Shown: positions 24,117-32,942 of the stretch, one piece after another
Layout: the number at the start of each line of letters is the position of its first letter
Numbering within the stretch: position 1 is the first letter of the stretch
NCBI GenBank assembly: GCA_001796355.1
Contig: MGMG01000101.1
Coordinates: 1-37,928, forward strand
Reading direction: 5' to 3'
DNA length: 37,928 nucleotides
From: Chloroflexi bacterium GWB2_54_36
GTDB lineage: Bacteria > Chloroflexota > Anaerolineae > Anaerolineales > Anaerolineaceae
The notes under the pieces: generated by a model
What the model was told of the DNA's origin: nothing
Database searches by the model: none
Seen by the model: only the letters and a program-made list of their open reading frames with translations
Translations under genes and position numbers: made by a program

Positions 24117-25105
24117 GCAGCACTTCCATCGCGCTTTCACTGAGCGTACTGAGTTTCGCACTCGCCATCATCTGGGGCCAACCTCTGCTCCGCGTCTTAC
24201 GCCATTTCCGAATCGGTAAGATGATCCGGTTGGAAGGCCCGGAAAGCCATGTGTCCAAGATGGGCACCCCCACCATGGGCGGCGTCATGATCATTGTGCC
24301 CGTCACCCTAGTCACCGTGCTGCTCAATGCCGCTTCGTTGATCGGCATGCCGGTGCTTGGGCGTTCGGTGCTGCTGCCGTTGCTGGCGCTCCTGGCCTTT
24401 GCCCTGCTCGGCGCCGTGGACGATTGGGAAGGCATTCGCGGTCCGCGCCGCGGGTTGGGCATGCGCATTCGCACCAAGTTCATCCTGCAAGTCGTGCTGG
24501 CGCTGGCCATCGCATTTGCGCTCAAATATTTGCTCATCGTTCCAGAAATGTTCTGGCCCGGCATCGAGATCCAAATTCCACTGGGAAACTGGTACATCCC
24601 GATCGCCACATTCATCATCGTCGGCATGTCGAATGCGGTCAATTTCACCGACGGCCTGGATGGGCTGGCCGGATTGATTTCCGCCACCGCTTTCGCCGCC
24701 TACGGCGGGATCGCGCTGCTGCAAAACCAAATCTTCCTGGCGCGCTTCTGCTTCACGCTGGTAGGGGCAATTTTTGGCTTCCTGTGGTTTAATGTCCACC
24801 CGGCGGAATTATTCATGGGCGACACCGGATCGCTGGCGCTGGGCGCAGTGCTTGGCGTGGTAGCGCTGATGACCGGTCAATGGCTGCTGCTTCCAGTGAT
24901 TGCGATCATCCCGGTTTCGGAAGCACTCAGTGATGTACTACAAATCATCTATTTCAAGCGGACCAAAGGGAAGCGCCTGTTCCGCATGGCGCCGCTGCAC
25001 CATCACTTCGAGTTGGGTGGATGGAGCGAAACCCAGGTCGTTCAACGCTTCTGGTTAATCGGACTTTTGTTTGCCATGCTTGGTGTGGCACTGGCGATGG
25101 TGTGA
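24113..25105 (+). CDS. mraY: Phospho-MurNAc-pentapeptide translocase
   Basis: MraY transfers phospho-MurNAc-pentapeptide to undecaprenyl phosphate to give lipid I at the inner face of the membrane. The 330-aa protein has about ten membrane helices and every catalytic signature: GTPTMGG, the acidic pair in VDDWEGIRG, NFTDGLDGLAG, FMGDTGSLALG and the HHHFE loop (PLHHHFELGGWSE). The length is near the lower end of the family range (about 320-360). The start overlaps murF by 4 bases, and the stop overlaps the murD start by one base, both typical of coupled translation. Confidence 0.97.
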   Translation: MSSTSIALSLSVLSFALAIIWGQPLLRVLRHFRIGKMIRLEGPESHVSKMGTPTMGGVMIIVPVTLVTVLLNAASLIGMPVLGRSVLLPLLALLAFALLGAVDDWEGIRGPRRGLGMRIRTKFILQVVLALAIAFALKYLLIVPEMFWPGIEIQIPLGNWYIPIATFIIVGMSNAVNFTDGLDGLAGLISATAFAAYGGIALLQNQIFLARFCFTLVGAIFGFLWFNVHPAELFMGDTGSLALGAVLGVVALMTGQWLLLPVIAIIPVSEALSDVLQIIYFKRTKGKRLFRMAPLHHHFELGGWSETQVVQRFWLIGLLFAMLGVALAMV

Positions 25106-26490
25106 TGATGCGAACCTGGACTGATCAACGCGTCCTGATCATCGGCGCCGCCCGCCAGGGGCTGGCGCTGGCGCGCTATCTGGCCAAACAGGGGGCTGTG
25201 GTGACCTTGAACGACCAGCGCAATGCAGAACAGCTTGCCGCAGCCGTGGAATCGCTTAAAGAATTATCCGTTCATTGGGCGTTGGGCAGTCATCCCTTTG
25301 ACCTGTTGGAGCAGACAGATTTGGTATGCCTCTCAGGTGGCGTCTCGCCAGACATGCCTCTTGCAGTCGAAGCTGCTCGCCGTGGGATCCCCCTCTCTAA
25401 TGACTCCCAGTTGTTTCTGGAAGCGGTCCCATGCCCGGTGATTGGCATTACCGGCTCTGCCGGAAAAACAACCACCACCACGCTGGTCGGTCGGATGGCG
25501 GAGGCGCATATCAAGGCGCCCAACCGCGCCTGGGTCGGCGGCAATATTGGCACCCCCCTGATCGATCAATTGGACGAAATAAAGCCCACTGATCTGGTGA
25601 CTTTGGAATTATCCAGCTTCCAACTGGAACTGATGACTCAGGCTCCTCAGGTCGCTGCAGTATTGAACATCACTCCCAACCACCTCGATCGCCACGGCAC
25701 GCTGGAAGCCTACGCGGCAGCCAAGGCTCGTATTCTCGAATATCAGACCCCGAGCAGCATCAGTGTGCTCAACCGGGATGATGCCGGGTCGTGGTCGCTG
25801 GCCGGAAAAATCCGCGGGCGACTGGTGACGTTTGGCCTAGCTCGCCCGGCCCTGGGTACCCCTGGTACCTTCGTTGAAAACGGAGAGTTGTTCTGGCAGG
25901 TAGAGGGTTCCGTGCTGCCCTTCCTCTCGCAATCCGATATCCTGCTGCGCGGTGAACATAATGTGGCCAACGTATTGGCGGCAGCAGCGATCGCATTTGC
26001 GGCCGGTTTCTCACCGGAAGCGGTAGCTGACGGCGTGAGCAGCTTCGCCGGCGTCCCCCATCGTCTGCAGCACGTTCGTGAGCTGCGCGGCGTAAATTTC
26101 TACAACGACTCGATCGCCACCGCCCCCGAGCGCACCTGCGCGGCCATCCGTTCATTTGATGAGCCGATCGTCCTGCTGCTGGGCGGACGCGATAAAAACC
26201 TGCCCTGGGACGAACTGGCAGCATTGGTGCACGAACGGGTTGACCATGTGATCGTTTTCGGTGAAGCCAGCACTAAAATTCTGCTCGCTCTGGGTCCAGT
26301 AAAGCCCGGCCGGCGACCGTACACCATCCAGCACTGCGGCGACCTGGAAACCGTGGTCAAATCCGCGGCTGAAGTGGCTGAACCCGGCAGCGTGGTGCTG
26401 CTTTCTCCGGGCGGGACCAGTTACGACCAGTATAAAGATTTTGAAGAAAGAGGAGAGGCCTACCAATCATGGGTGAACAGGCTGCCATGA
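25105..26490 (+). CDS. murD: UDP-MurNAc-L-Ala D-glutamate ligase
   Basis: MurD joins D-glutamate to UDP-MurNAc-L-Ala with ATP. The 461-aa protein begins MMRTWTDQRVLIIGAARQGL; the start at 25105 (TGATG overlap with the mraY stop) is chosen because earlier in-frame starts would read through the end of mraY. Motifs are the N-terminal Rossmann-like loop, Walker A GITGSAGKTTTTTLV, LELSSFQLE, NITPNHLDRHG, NDSIATAPE and LLGGRDKNLPW. All are standard for MurD. The product is cytoplasmic and feeds the later ligases. Confidence 0.96.
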   Translation: MMRTWTDQRVLIIGAARQGLALARYLAKQGAVVTLNDQRNAEQLAAAVESLKELSVHWALGSHPFDLLEQTDLVCLSGGVSPDMPLAVEAARRGIPLSNDSQLFLEAVPCPVIGITGSAGKTTTTTLVGRMAEAHIKAPNRAWVGGNIGTPLIDQLDEIKPTDLVTLELSSFQLELMTQAPQVAAVLNITPNHLDRHGTLEAYAAAKARILEYQTPSSISVLNRDDAGSWSLAGKIRGRLVTFGLARPALGTPGTFVENGELFWQVEGSVLPFLSQSDILLRGEHNVANVLAAAAIAFAAGFSPEAVADGVSSFAGVPHRLQHVRELRGVNFYNDSIATAPERTCAAIRSFDEPIVLLLGGRDKNLPWDELAALVHERVDHVIVFGEASTKILLALGPVKPGRRPYTIQHCGDLETVVKSAAEVAEPGSVVLLSPGGTSYDQYKDFEERGEAYQSWVNRLP

Positions 26491-27716
26491 ATTCGAAAAT
26501 TGGCCCGGTAAAAGCGGGTACCGGTGTACACCCGGTGCGGCTGGGTATTGACGTTCCCATGCTCTTATCGGTGGCCTTTTTGCTTGGATTTGGCCTCTTG
26601 ATGGTCTATTCTGCCAGCTGGCAGCCTTCCATGCTGCGCGATGAAGAACCGGCTTACTACCTGATCAATCAGTTGAAATGGGTGGTTGTCGGGATTGCCG
26701 GCGGAACCATCTTGATGTACATCGATTACCGCCGATGGCGCAAATATGTCGTGCCGATCATGATCATCACCCTGGGGCTGCTTGTGGCCGTGTTGATTTT
26801 TGGCGAAATGCGCTACAACTCGAAACGCACGCTGCTGAGCGGTTCCATTCAGCCTTCCGAGATGGCCAAAGTCGTCGTAATTATGTACCTGTCCTTCTGG
26901 CTGACCTCGAAACGTGAAGTTCTCAACAATATCAATTTCGGTTTGTTCCCGATGATCGTCATCCTCGGTTTGACGGCCGGTTTAATCGTGCTCCAGCCAG
27001 ATCTGAGCGCGACGATCACCATTTGCGTGCTGGGCGTGCTTTTATTTTTCCTGGCAGGCGTCGAGATGAAACAGATTCTGCTCATCTTTTTCATCGTCGC
27101 TCTGCTTGGCGCGTTGGTCGTAGCCGTATCCGATACTGGCCAAATGCGCATTCAGCAATATGTTGCCGGGTTGCAAGACCCAGGAACTGCCTCGCTGCAC
27201 ATTCAACGGTCAATTGAAGCCGTTGTCCGCGGCGAATTCTTTGGCGTCGGCATTGGGAAAGGCTCGACCAAGTTCAGCCTGCCCGTATCGCACACCGACT
27301 CCATTTACGCTGTCATCGCCGAAGAGACCGGGCTGCTTGGCGCCGGTGCTGTGGTCATTTTGTATCTGGTTTTCATGTGGCGCGGCCTTAAAATCGCCTC
27401 GCACTCCAGCGATTTTGCCGGGAAACTGCTTGCTTCCGGGTTAACCTGCTGGATTGTGATGGAAGCTATCATCAATATGGGTGTTATGGTCAATTTGTTC
27501 CCGTTTGCGGGAAACGCTTTGCCATTTATCAGCGCCGGCGGGTCAAGCCTGACCATGACCCTTGGTGCAGTCGGATTAATCTTTTCTGTTGCGCGGGTTT
27601 CCTCGCGTGATAAACAGGAACAGGAAGGGAGGTCATTCGGTGCGGTTGTTAATTTGCGCCGGGGGGACCGGCGGGGGCGTGTATCCCGCTCTCACGGTTC
27701 TGCAGGCATCAGGTAA
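26469..27716 (+). CDS. ftsW: Septal peptidoglycan glycosyltransferase (SEDS)
   Basis: FtsW polymerises lipid II into glycan strands at the septum with FtsI. The protein has about ten membrane helices and SEDS signatures: LLGFGLLMVYSAS, QPSEMAKVVVIMYLS, VGIGKGSTKFSLPVSHTDSI followed by AVIAEETGLLGA, and the final ISAGGSSLTM. Two starts compete. The ATG at 26469 has GGAGAGG ten bases upstream and overlaps murD by 22; the ATG at 26487 gives a 4-base overlap like other joints. The last 25 or so residues (RRGDRRGRVSRSHGSAGIR) are Arg-rich, unlike the usual short tail, and are encoded within the start of murG. Confidence 0.94.
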   Translation: MGEQAAMNSKIGPVKAGTGVHPVRLGIDVPMLLSVAFLLGFGLLMVYSASWQPSMLRDEEPAYYLINQLKWVVVGIAGGTILMYIDYRRWRKYVVPIMIITLGLLVAVLIFGEMRYNSKRTLLSGSIQPSEMAKVVVIMYLSFWLTSKREVLNNINFGLFPMIVILGLTAGLIVLQPDLSATITICVLGVLLFFLAGVEMKQILLIFFIVALLGALVVAVSDTGQMRIQQYVAGLQDPGTASLHIQRSIEAVVRGEFFGVGIGKGSTKFSLPVSHTDSIYAVIAEETGLLGAGAVVILYLVFMWRGLKIASHSSDFAGKLLASGLTCWIVMEAIINMGVMVNLFPFAGNALPFISAGGSSLTMTLGAVGLIFSVARVSSRDKQEQEGRSFGAVVNLRRGDRRGRVSRSHGSAGIR

Positions 27717-28749
27717 TGAAGCGAACCCAGTTCTCTGGGTTGGCGGGGAAGAGGGCATGGAAGCCGAACTGGTGACCCGCCTGAATATTCCCTTTACCGG
27801 CATTCCCGCGGCTGGCGTGCACGGCGTCGGTCTGCGCGCGCTACCGGGAAACCTGATGCGCTTACTGCGCGGTATGTTTGCTTCCCGCCGCATCCTGAAA
27901 GACTTCCGCCCGGATGTGCTGCTCTTCACAGGCGGGTATGTCGCTGGCCCAATGGCATTGGCCGCCCGCCGCTACCCCTCATTGCTGTATGTCCCGGACA
28001 TCGAACCTGGTTTGGCGCTCAAAGTTCTGTCACGCTTTGCGGACTGCATCGCTTTGACGGCTGAAGACTCCAGTGCTTATTTTGGTAGGGCTAAACGATT
28101 GGTCGTCACCGGTTACCCGACCCGACCTGAATTAGCTGCTTGGACGCGCGAAAGCGGCCGCCAGAAGCTGGGTTTGAGCCATGACCGGCCGGTTTTGCTG
28201 GTTTTTGGCGGGTCCAAAGGGGCGCGCTCGATCAACCATGCGCTGCTTACTGCCCTCCCGGCATTGCTGCCGTACGTCCAAATCGTGCATATCAGCGGCC
28301 AGTTGGACTGGGAAGAAGTTGATGCGGCTCGCAGAGCTCTGCCATTTGCCTTGCAGGCACATTACCACCCCTTCCCTTACCTGCACGAAGAAATGGGCGC
28401 AGCTTTGGCAAGCGCTGACCTGGCGCTTTCACGCGCGGGTGCAGCCAGCCTGGGCGAGTATCCATTGTTTGGTTTACCCGCCATTCTTGTGCCGTACCCC
28501 CACGCCTGGCGTTACCAGAAGGTAAATGCGGACTTCCTGGTCCATCACGGCGCAGCCCAGATCATCGAAGATCAGCAATTGTCGCAAGCCATGACCTCAA
28601 CCGTCCTCAATCTACTGCAAGATTCAAATCGATTGGAAAGCATGCGCCAGGCGATGCGTTCCCTCGCCCGTCCGCAGGCCGCCAGCACTATCGCCAGCCT
28701 GCTGCGCGAACTGGCAATCGCCGGAAAGGGTGCCCAAACCCATGATTAG
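27640..28749 (+). CDS. murG: Lipid II-forming GlcNAc transferase
   Basis: MurG (GT-B fold) transfers GlcNAc from UDP-GlcNAc to lipid I. The start is GTG at 27640, with AGGGAGG seven bases upstream and MRLLICAGGTGGG as expected; this makes a 77-base overlap with ftsW. The 369-aa product shows the N-terminal glycine loop GGTGGGVYPAL, TGGYVAGP, VTGYPTR, FGGSKGARSIN and RAGAASLGEYPLFGLPAILV with PYPHAW. The position after GGTGG, usually His, is Gly here, and the later H-Q pair reads Y-Q. Neither change removes the glycine-loop or sugar-nucleotide signatures. It overlaps the next gene by 8 bases. Confidence 0.94.
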   Translation: MRLLICAGGTGGGVYPALTVLQASGNEANPVLWVGGEEGMEAELVTRLNIPFTGIPAAGVHGVGLRALPGNLMRLLRGMFASRRILKDFRPDVLLFTGGYVAGPMALAARRYPSLLYVPDIEPGLALKVLSRFADCIALTAEDSSAYFGRAKRLVVTGYPTRPELAAWTRESGRQKLGLSHDRPVLLVFGGSKGARSINHALLTALPALLPYVQIVHISGQLDWEEVDAARRALPFALQAHYHPFPYLHEEMGAALASADLALSRAGAASLGEYPLFGLPAILVPYPHAWRYQKVNADFLVHHGAAQIIEDQQLSQAMTSTVLNLLQDSNRLESMRQAMRSLARPQAASTIASLLRELAIAGKGAQTHD

Positions 28750-29281
28750 TCTCAACGCAGTATTCTGGATACTGGTAAGCCTGTTTGCGCTGATTGGCGG
28801 CGTACGCGGTTGGGCGCGTGAAATCCTGGTTACATTTGGCGTCGTCCTGTCGATTTTTATCATGAATGTCCTGGAAAGATTCGTTCCGTTTATTAATACC
28901 ACGCTGGCGGTCACCGCGCCTACCGAACTATTCTGGCTGCGGGCGGTCATATTACTTGTTCTGGTTTTCTTCGGCTACCAGACCCCCAACCTGCCTCGCA
29001 TCGCTGCCAGCGGGCGTTTTGTCCGGGAGCGGCTGCAGGATGTGCTCCTTGGCTTCTTCCTGGGCGGAATCAACGGCTTCATGATCTGGGGTACGGTCTG
29101 GTTTTATCTGGAAATTGCCAACTACCCCTTTGACATCATTGTCCGTCCCGACGCGGCATCCGCCATGGGTCAGGCAGCGGAACGGATGATGGCCTATTTG
29201 CCACCTGCCTGGTTGGGTGATCCCATAATTTACTTTGCTGTCGCGATTGCATTTGTCTTTGTCATGGTGGTCTTTATCTGA
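28742..29281 (+). CDS. CvpA-like membrane protein within the dcw cluster
   Basis: This 179-aa protein has about four membrane helices (residues about 5-20, 28-45, 60-78, 100-118) and a hydrophobic C-terminus. The front, VFWILVSLFALIGGVRGWAR and then EILVTFGVVLSIFI, resembles the CvpA (colicin V production) family. CvpA proteins are inner-membrane proteins of unclear biochemical role, linked to envelope stress and secretion. The start at 28742 is inside the end of murG (8-base overlap); a GGAAAGG site lies 13 bases upstream. It ends in TGATG with murC. Position between murG and murC suggests a role in wall synthesis, but that is inference. Confidence 0.65.
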   Translation: MISLNAVFWILVSLFALIGGVRGWAREILVTFGVVLSIFIMNVLERFVPFINTTLAVTAPTELFWLRAVILLVLVFFGYQTPNLPRIAASGRFVRERLQDVLLGFFLGGINGFMIWGTVWFYLEIANYPFDIIVRPDAASAMGQAAERMMAYLPPAWLGDPIIYFAVAIAFVFVMVVFI

Positions 29282-30660
29282 TGAAACACATTCACTTGAT
29301 CGGCATCGGTGGTACCGGATTATCGGCAATCGCCCTGCTCCTCAAAGAGCAGGGATATACCGTATCCGGCTCCGACCGCACCCTCTCTCCCCTGGCGCGC
29401 CAGTTGTCTGCCCACGGGGTGACGGTGTACGCCGGTCATGATGCCAATAACGTACTCCAGGCTGACTTGGTGGTACGCTCCTCGGCCATCCCCGACGATA
29501 ACCCTGAGGTTTTGGCCGCCCGGGATGCCGGGATCCCGGTCCTCAAGCGCGCCGAGTTCCTTGGTCAGTTGATGGATGGCTACCAGGGCATTGCAGTCGC
29601 CGGCACGCATGGGAAGACCACCACAACCGCGATGGTCGCCTGGATCTTTACCCGGCTGGGTCAGGATCCATCTTATATTATTGGCGGCGTCGCTAAAAAC
29701 CTGGGCAACAACGCTCACGCAGGCGGTGGACCGGTATTTGTCATCGAAGCAGACGAATACGACAATATGTTCCTTGGCTTAACCCCCCAGGTCGAGGTTG
29801 TTTGCACCCTCGAGCACGACCATCCTGATTGCTTCCCCACCCCTGAAAGCTACAACGAGGCGTTCATCCACTTCGTCCAGCGGCTGGAGCCGGACGGCGT
29901 CCTTTTAACCTGCTCGGACGATGCCGGTACCCGCTGGTTAGCCAGTAACCACGGACGCGAGGATATCCGCGCTTTGACTTACGGCACAGACGCCAATGCG
30001 GATTACCGGGCTGAAGGCCTGGCTCCGAACCAGCGCGGTGGTTTCGATTTTTCCGTCCTGTACCACGACGAAACACTGACCGCGGTCAGTTTGCAGGTCC
30101 CCGGCGCGCACAACGCCCTGAACGCTCTGGCTGCCCTGGCAGTTATGCACCATCTAGGTTTGCCCGTTGACCAGGCAGCCGCGGCGCTGTCTGAGTTCAG
30201 CGGCACCGGGCGGCGGTTCGAGGTTCTTGGCGAGGCTGCCGGAATTGTCGTTGTTGATGACTATGCGCATCACCCTACCGAGGTGCGCGCGACATTGTCA
30301 GCCGCCCGCGCCCGCTATCCGGGCCGCCGCCTGTGGGCAGTCTGGCAGCCGCACACTTTTTCGCGAACCGTCACCTTGTTGGATGACTTCATCGCCGCGC
30401 TGCAGCAGGCCGATCGGGTCGTCATTACGGAGGTTTATGCCGCTCGCGAACGCAATGAGGGCTTTTCATCCGCTGTTATTGTGGAAGCCATGACACACCC
30501 TTCGGCATATTTTGCCCCCACACTTCTTTCTGCCACCCAATATCTCTTGGAGCAATTACAGCCTGGCGACGTTCTGCTGGTGCTTTCAGCCGGCGATGCC
30601 GATCAAATTAGCGCCAGCGTTTACGCCGAATTGAAAAGCCAGGAGGAAAATTATGCTTAA
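29281..30660 (+). CDS. murC: UDP-MurNAc L-alanine ligase
   Basis: MurC adds L-alanine to UDP-MurNAc with ATP, the first peptide-stem step. The 459-aa protein shows the UDP-binding HLIGIGGTGLSAIA (the family usually has GIGG.GM), Walker A VAGTHGKTTTTAMV, VIEADEYDNMF, NLEHDHPD-like CTLEHDHPDCF, FSGTGRRFEVLG and DDYAHHPTEV, all standard. It overlaps the CvpA-like gene by one base. Its stop codon is overlapped by the start of the 63-aa ORF that follows. Confidence 0.96.
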   Translation: MKHIHLIGIGGTGLSAIALLLKEQGYTVSGSDRTLSPLARQLSAHGVTVYAGHDANNVLQADLVVRSSAIPDDNPEVLAARDAGIPVLKRAEFLGQLMDGYQGIAVAGTHGKTTTTAMVAWIFTRLGQDPSYIIGGVAKNLGNNAHAGGGPVFVIEADEYDNMFLGLTPQVEVVCTLEHDHPDCFPTPESYNEAFIHFVQRLEPDGVLLTCSDDAGTRWLASNHGREDIRALTYGTDANADYRAEGLAPNQRGGFDFSVLYHDETLTAVSLQVPGAHNALNALAALAVMHHLGLPVDQAAAALSEFSGTGRRFEVLGEAAGIVVVDDYAHHPTEVRATLSAARARYPGRRLWAVWQPHTFSRTVTLLDDFIAALQQADRVVITEVYAARERNEGFSSAVIVEAMTHPSAYFAPTLLSATQYLLEQLQPGDVLLVLSAGDADQISASVYAELKSQEENYA

Positions 30661-30844
30661 ACAGCAAAAATGGGTCATTTCACCCACTTCCAAGTCTCAA
30701 AACAATCTCCCCCAGGAACTGCTGGAATCCATTACAGGTGCACGGATGCACTCCCAAACGAAATATTCCGAAGGACTAACCAAATTGGCGCCCTTTGGGG
30801 ATTCTTTGCTCTCCCGTCTGATAGAAAGGATCAAGGCACTCTAA
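30653..30844 (+). CDS. Candidate 63-aa protein between murC and murB
   Basis: An ATG at 30653 overlaps the end of murC by 8 bases and is preceded by AGGAGG five bases away, the best ribosome-binding site in this part of the cluster. The frame ends in TAA five bases before murB. The peptide is basic and partly helical (ELLESITGARMHSQTKYSEG, then LLSRLIERIKAL), without a signal or membrane segment. No family is recognised. It could be a genuine small protein coupled to murC, or a leader whose translation tunes murB. Without homologues it stays a candidate. Confidence 0.5.
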   Translation: MLKQQKWVISPTSKSQNNLPQELLESITGARMHSQTKYSEGLTKLAPFGDSLLSRLIERIKAL

Positions 30845-30849
30845 CCGCC

Positions 30850-31824
30850 GTGGATATGATCGACCACCCGACCCCGCTCCCCATTCACGAGCTGCGCGCA
30901 CAGCTGGGCGAACATTTGCAAGAAAATGTTCCAATGTCCAGCTATACCACCGCGCGGGTTGGCGGCCATGCTGCCGCATTGCTGGCGGTTGGCAGCGGTG
31001 ATGAATTGGAGCATGCGGTTCAGGTACTGTGGAACCTTGAAGTGCCGTTCTTCATTCTCGGCAGCGGCGCTAATCTTCTGGTCAGTGACCGCGGCTTCCA
31101 CGGGGTGGTGATTTTGAATCGGGCGCACCAGATCAAAGTGGATGCAGCCGGCGACCCGCCGTCCGTGTGGGCTGAATCCGGCGCGGTTCTGGGTACCATT
31201 GCGCGGCGTGCAGGTCTGCGCGGCCTGGGCGGTTTGGAATGGGCCGCCACCGTCCCTGGAACGCTCGGCGGAGCCCTATATGGCAACGCCGGTGCTTTTG
31301 GCGGCGATATGCAGCAAGCGCTCATTATGGCAGAAATCTTGCATCCCATTGATGGACGGTTGTCCTGGACCGCGGACAGAATGGAATACGACTATCGCAC
31401 CAGCGTCCTCAAGCGCCATCCGGGTCAGGCTGTCATTTTGGCAGCCCGCTTGCGCTTACAGCCAAGCACGCCGGAAGCTGTCAAGACTGCCATCGCTGAA
31501 TTATCCGCCAAACGCCGCAGCACGCAGCCTCCGGGCGCCAGCCTGGGCTCCATGTTCAAAAATCCGCAAGACGATTACGCCGGACGACTAATCGAGGCGG
31601 CGGGACTCAAGGGTATGCGGGTCGGCGGGGTACAGGTAAGCGAGGTTCACGCTAATTTCTTCGTAAATGATGAATCAGCCTGCGCCAGCGATTACTGGCA
31701 GTTGATCCAACTGGTACGCCGGACCGTCCAGGAAAAATTTGGGGTACAGCTGGAATTAGAAATAGAGCCCATTGGGGATTGGGACAGTGAGATGCAATTG
31801 GTAGAAAAGAGGATTTCTGAATGA
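30850..31824 (+). CDS. murB: UDP-N-acetylenolpyruvoylglucosamine reductase
   Basis: MurB reduces UDP-GlcNAc-enolpyruvate to UDP-MurNAc using NADPH and bound FAD. The start is placed at GTG 30850 (324 aa) or ATG 30856; longer readings would overlap the small ORF. Signatures are the FAD-domain ILGSGANLLVSDRGF, GLEWAATVPGTLGGALYGNAGAFGG (about residues 120-145, only part quoted), YDYRTS, and GSMFKNP with the catalytic serine, followed by the MurB_C domain GLKGMRVGGVQVSEVHANF. The final Glu is in the expected QLELEIEPIG. It overlaps ddl by 4 bases. Confidence 0.95.
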   Translation: MDMIDHPTPLPIHELRAQLGEHLQENVPMSSYTTARVGGHAAALLAVGSGDELEHAVQVLWNLEVPFFILGSGANLLVSDRGFHGVVILNRAHQIKVDAAGDPPSVWAESGAVLGTIARRAGLRGLGGLEWAATVPGTLGGALYGNAGAFGGDMQQALIMAEILHPIDGRLSWTADRMEYDYRTSVLKRHPGQAVILAARLRLQPSTPEAVKTAIAELSAKRRSTQPPGASLGSMFKNPQDDYAGRLIEAAGLKGMRVGGVQVSEVHANFFVNDESACASDYWQLIQLVRRTVQEKFGVQLELEIEPIGDWDSEMQLVEKRISE

Positions 31825-32942
31825 CGGCAAAAACACGAATTGGCGTAATTTTTGGCGGCCGCTCGGGCGAACACGAAGTATCGCTCCAGTCGGCGCGTTC
31901 GATTCTCGCCAATCTACCACCCTCCCGTTTTGATATCATTCAGATTGCAATCGATCATCAGGGACACTGGTATGCCGGTGCGGATGCGCTCACGGCGCTC
32001 GAAACGGGCAATCTGGGCACGCTGGAAAAAGTCACGCTGCTGCCTGAACCTGGCAGAAATTGCTTGTACAGCCTGCGCGCCACCGGCGCTGGGATTGCTC
32101 TCGAGAAATATGCCGATTTGGATGTGGTCTTCCCGGCGCTGCATGGAACCTTTGGTGAAGATGGCACCATCCAGGGCATGTTCGAACTGGCCGGTATCGC
32201 CTATGTTGGCGCCGGTGTGCTCGGTAGTTCGCTCGGAATGGACAAGGGTGTCTTCAAGTCTGTCATGCAAGCCCATAATTTACCGGTGCTGCCCGCTGCG
32301 GTGGTCACCCGCCGTCAGGTCGAGGCGGAGATGGAGCAGGTCATTCAGGCTGCCGAAGCAGTTTCAGCTTACCCGCTCTTCACCAAGCCGGCCAACCTGG
32401 GTTCCTCAGTTGGCATCACCAAGTGCCGCTCGCGCGCTGATCTGGTCGAAGGTTTAATGGATGCTGCTCGTTTCGACCGCCGCATTGTCATCGAAAAGGG
32501 ACTGGCCAACGCTCGCGAGATCGAGGTCAGCGTACTTGGCAATGACCAGCCACATGCCTCTGTTCCCGGTGAAGTGGTTCCAGGGGAAGACTTCTACACT
32601 TACTCTGCCAAATACCTTTCCGATAACTCAAAACTGCTTATTCCGGCACCCCTGCCCCCGCAGAAAGCCGCTGAAATTCAGCAGATTGCAGTTGCCGCTT
32701 ACCGCGCTATCGACTGCGCGGGAATGGCCCGCGTCGATTTCTTGGTCAACGCCGATGACCTTTCCATCTACACCAGTGAAGTCAATACTATTCCAGGATT
32801 TACTCGAATCAGCATGTACCCCAAGCTTTGGGAGGCCAGCGGTCTGTCTTACCCGGCGCTCATCGAACGCCTGATTGACCTGGCGCTGGAACGCAAAGCG
32901 GACCGTGACCACACCGAATTCGAGTACAGGAGGACAGCATGA
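31821..32942 (+). CDS. ddl: D-alanine-D-alanine ligase
   Basis: Ddl makes the D-Ala-D-Ala dipeptide that MurF attaches. The 373-aa ATP-grasp protein shows GGRSGEHEVSLQSA, LHGTFGEDGTIQG, the ATP-site FTKPANLGSSVGITK, and the metal-site end RVDFLVNADDLSIYTSEVNT followed by IPGFT. The loop EKGLANAREIEVSVLG is standard. Active-site YSAKY is present, so the natural product should end in D-Ala rather than D-lactate. Overlaps of 4 bases at both ends couple it to murB and ftsQ. Confidence 0.96.
   Translation: MTAKTRIGVIFGGRSGEHEVSLQSARSILANLPPSRFDIIQIAIDHQGHWYAGADALTALETGNLGTLEKVTLLPEPGRNCLYSLRATGAGIALEKYADLDVVFPALHGTFGEDGTIQGMFELAGIAYVGAGVLGSSLGMDKGVFKSVMQAHNLPVLPAAVVTRRQVEAEMEQVIQAAEAVSAYPLFTKPANLGSSVGITKCRSRADLVEGLMDAARFDRRIVIEKGLANAREIEVSVLGNDQPHASVPGEVVPGEDFYTYSAKYLSDNSKLLIPAPLPPQKAAEIQQIAVAAYRAIDCAGMARVDFLVNADDLSIYTSEVNTIPGFTRISMYPKLWEASGLSYPALIERLIDLALERKADRDHTEFEYRRTA

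Noticed and set aside
25021-25104. Longer murD reading starting inside mraY
   Set aside because: The extra 28 residues are the other frame of the mraY end. MMRTWTDQRVLIIG is the natural MurD front, and TGATG coupling is common.
30670-30849. 60-residue N-terminal extension of murB
   Set aside because: It has no match to the MurB N-terminus and overlaps the better-supported small ORF with AGGAGG.
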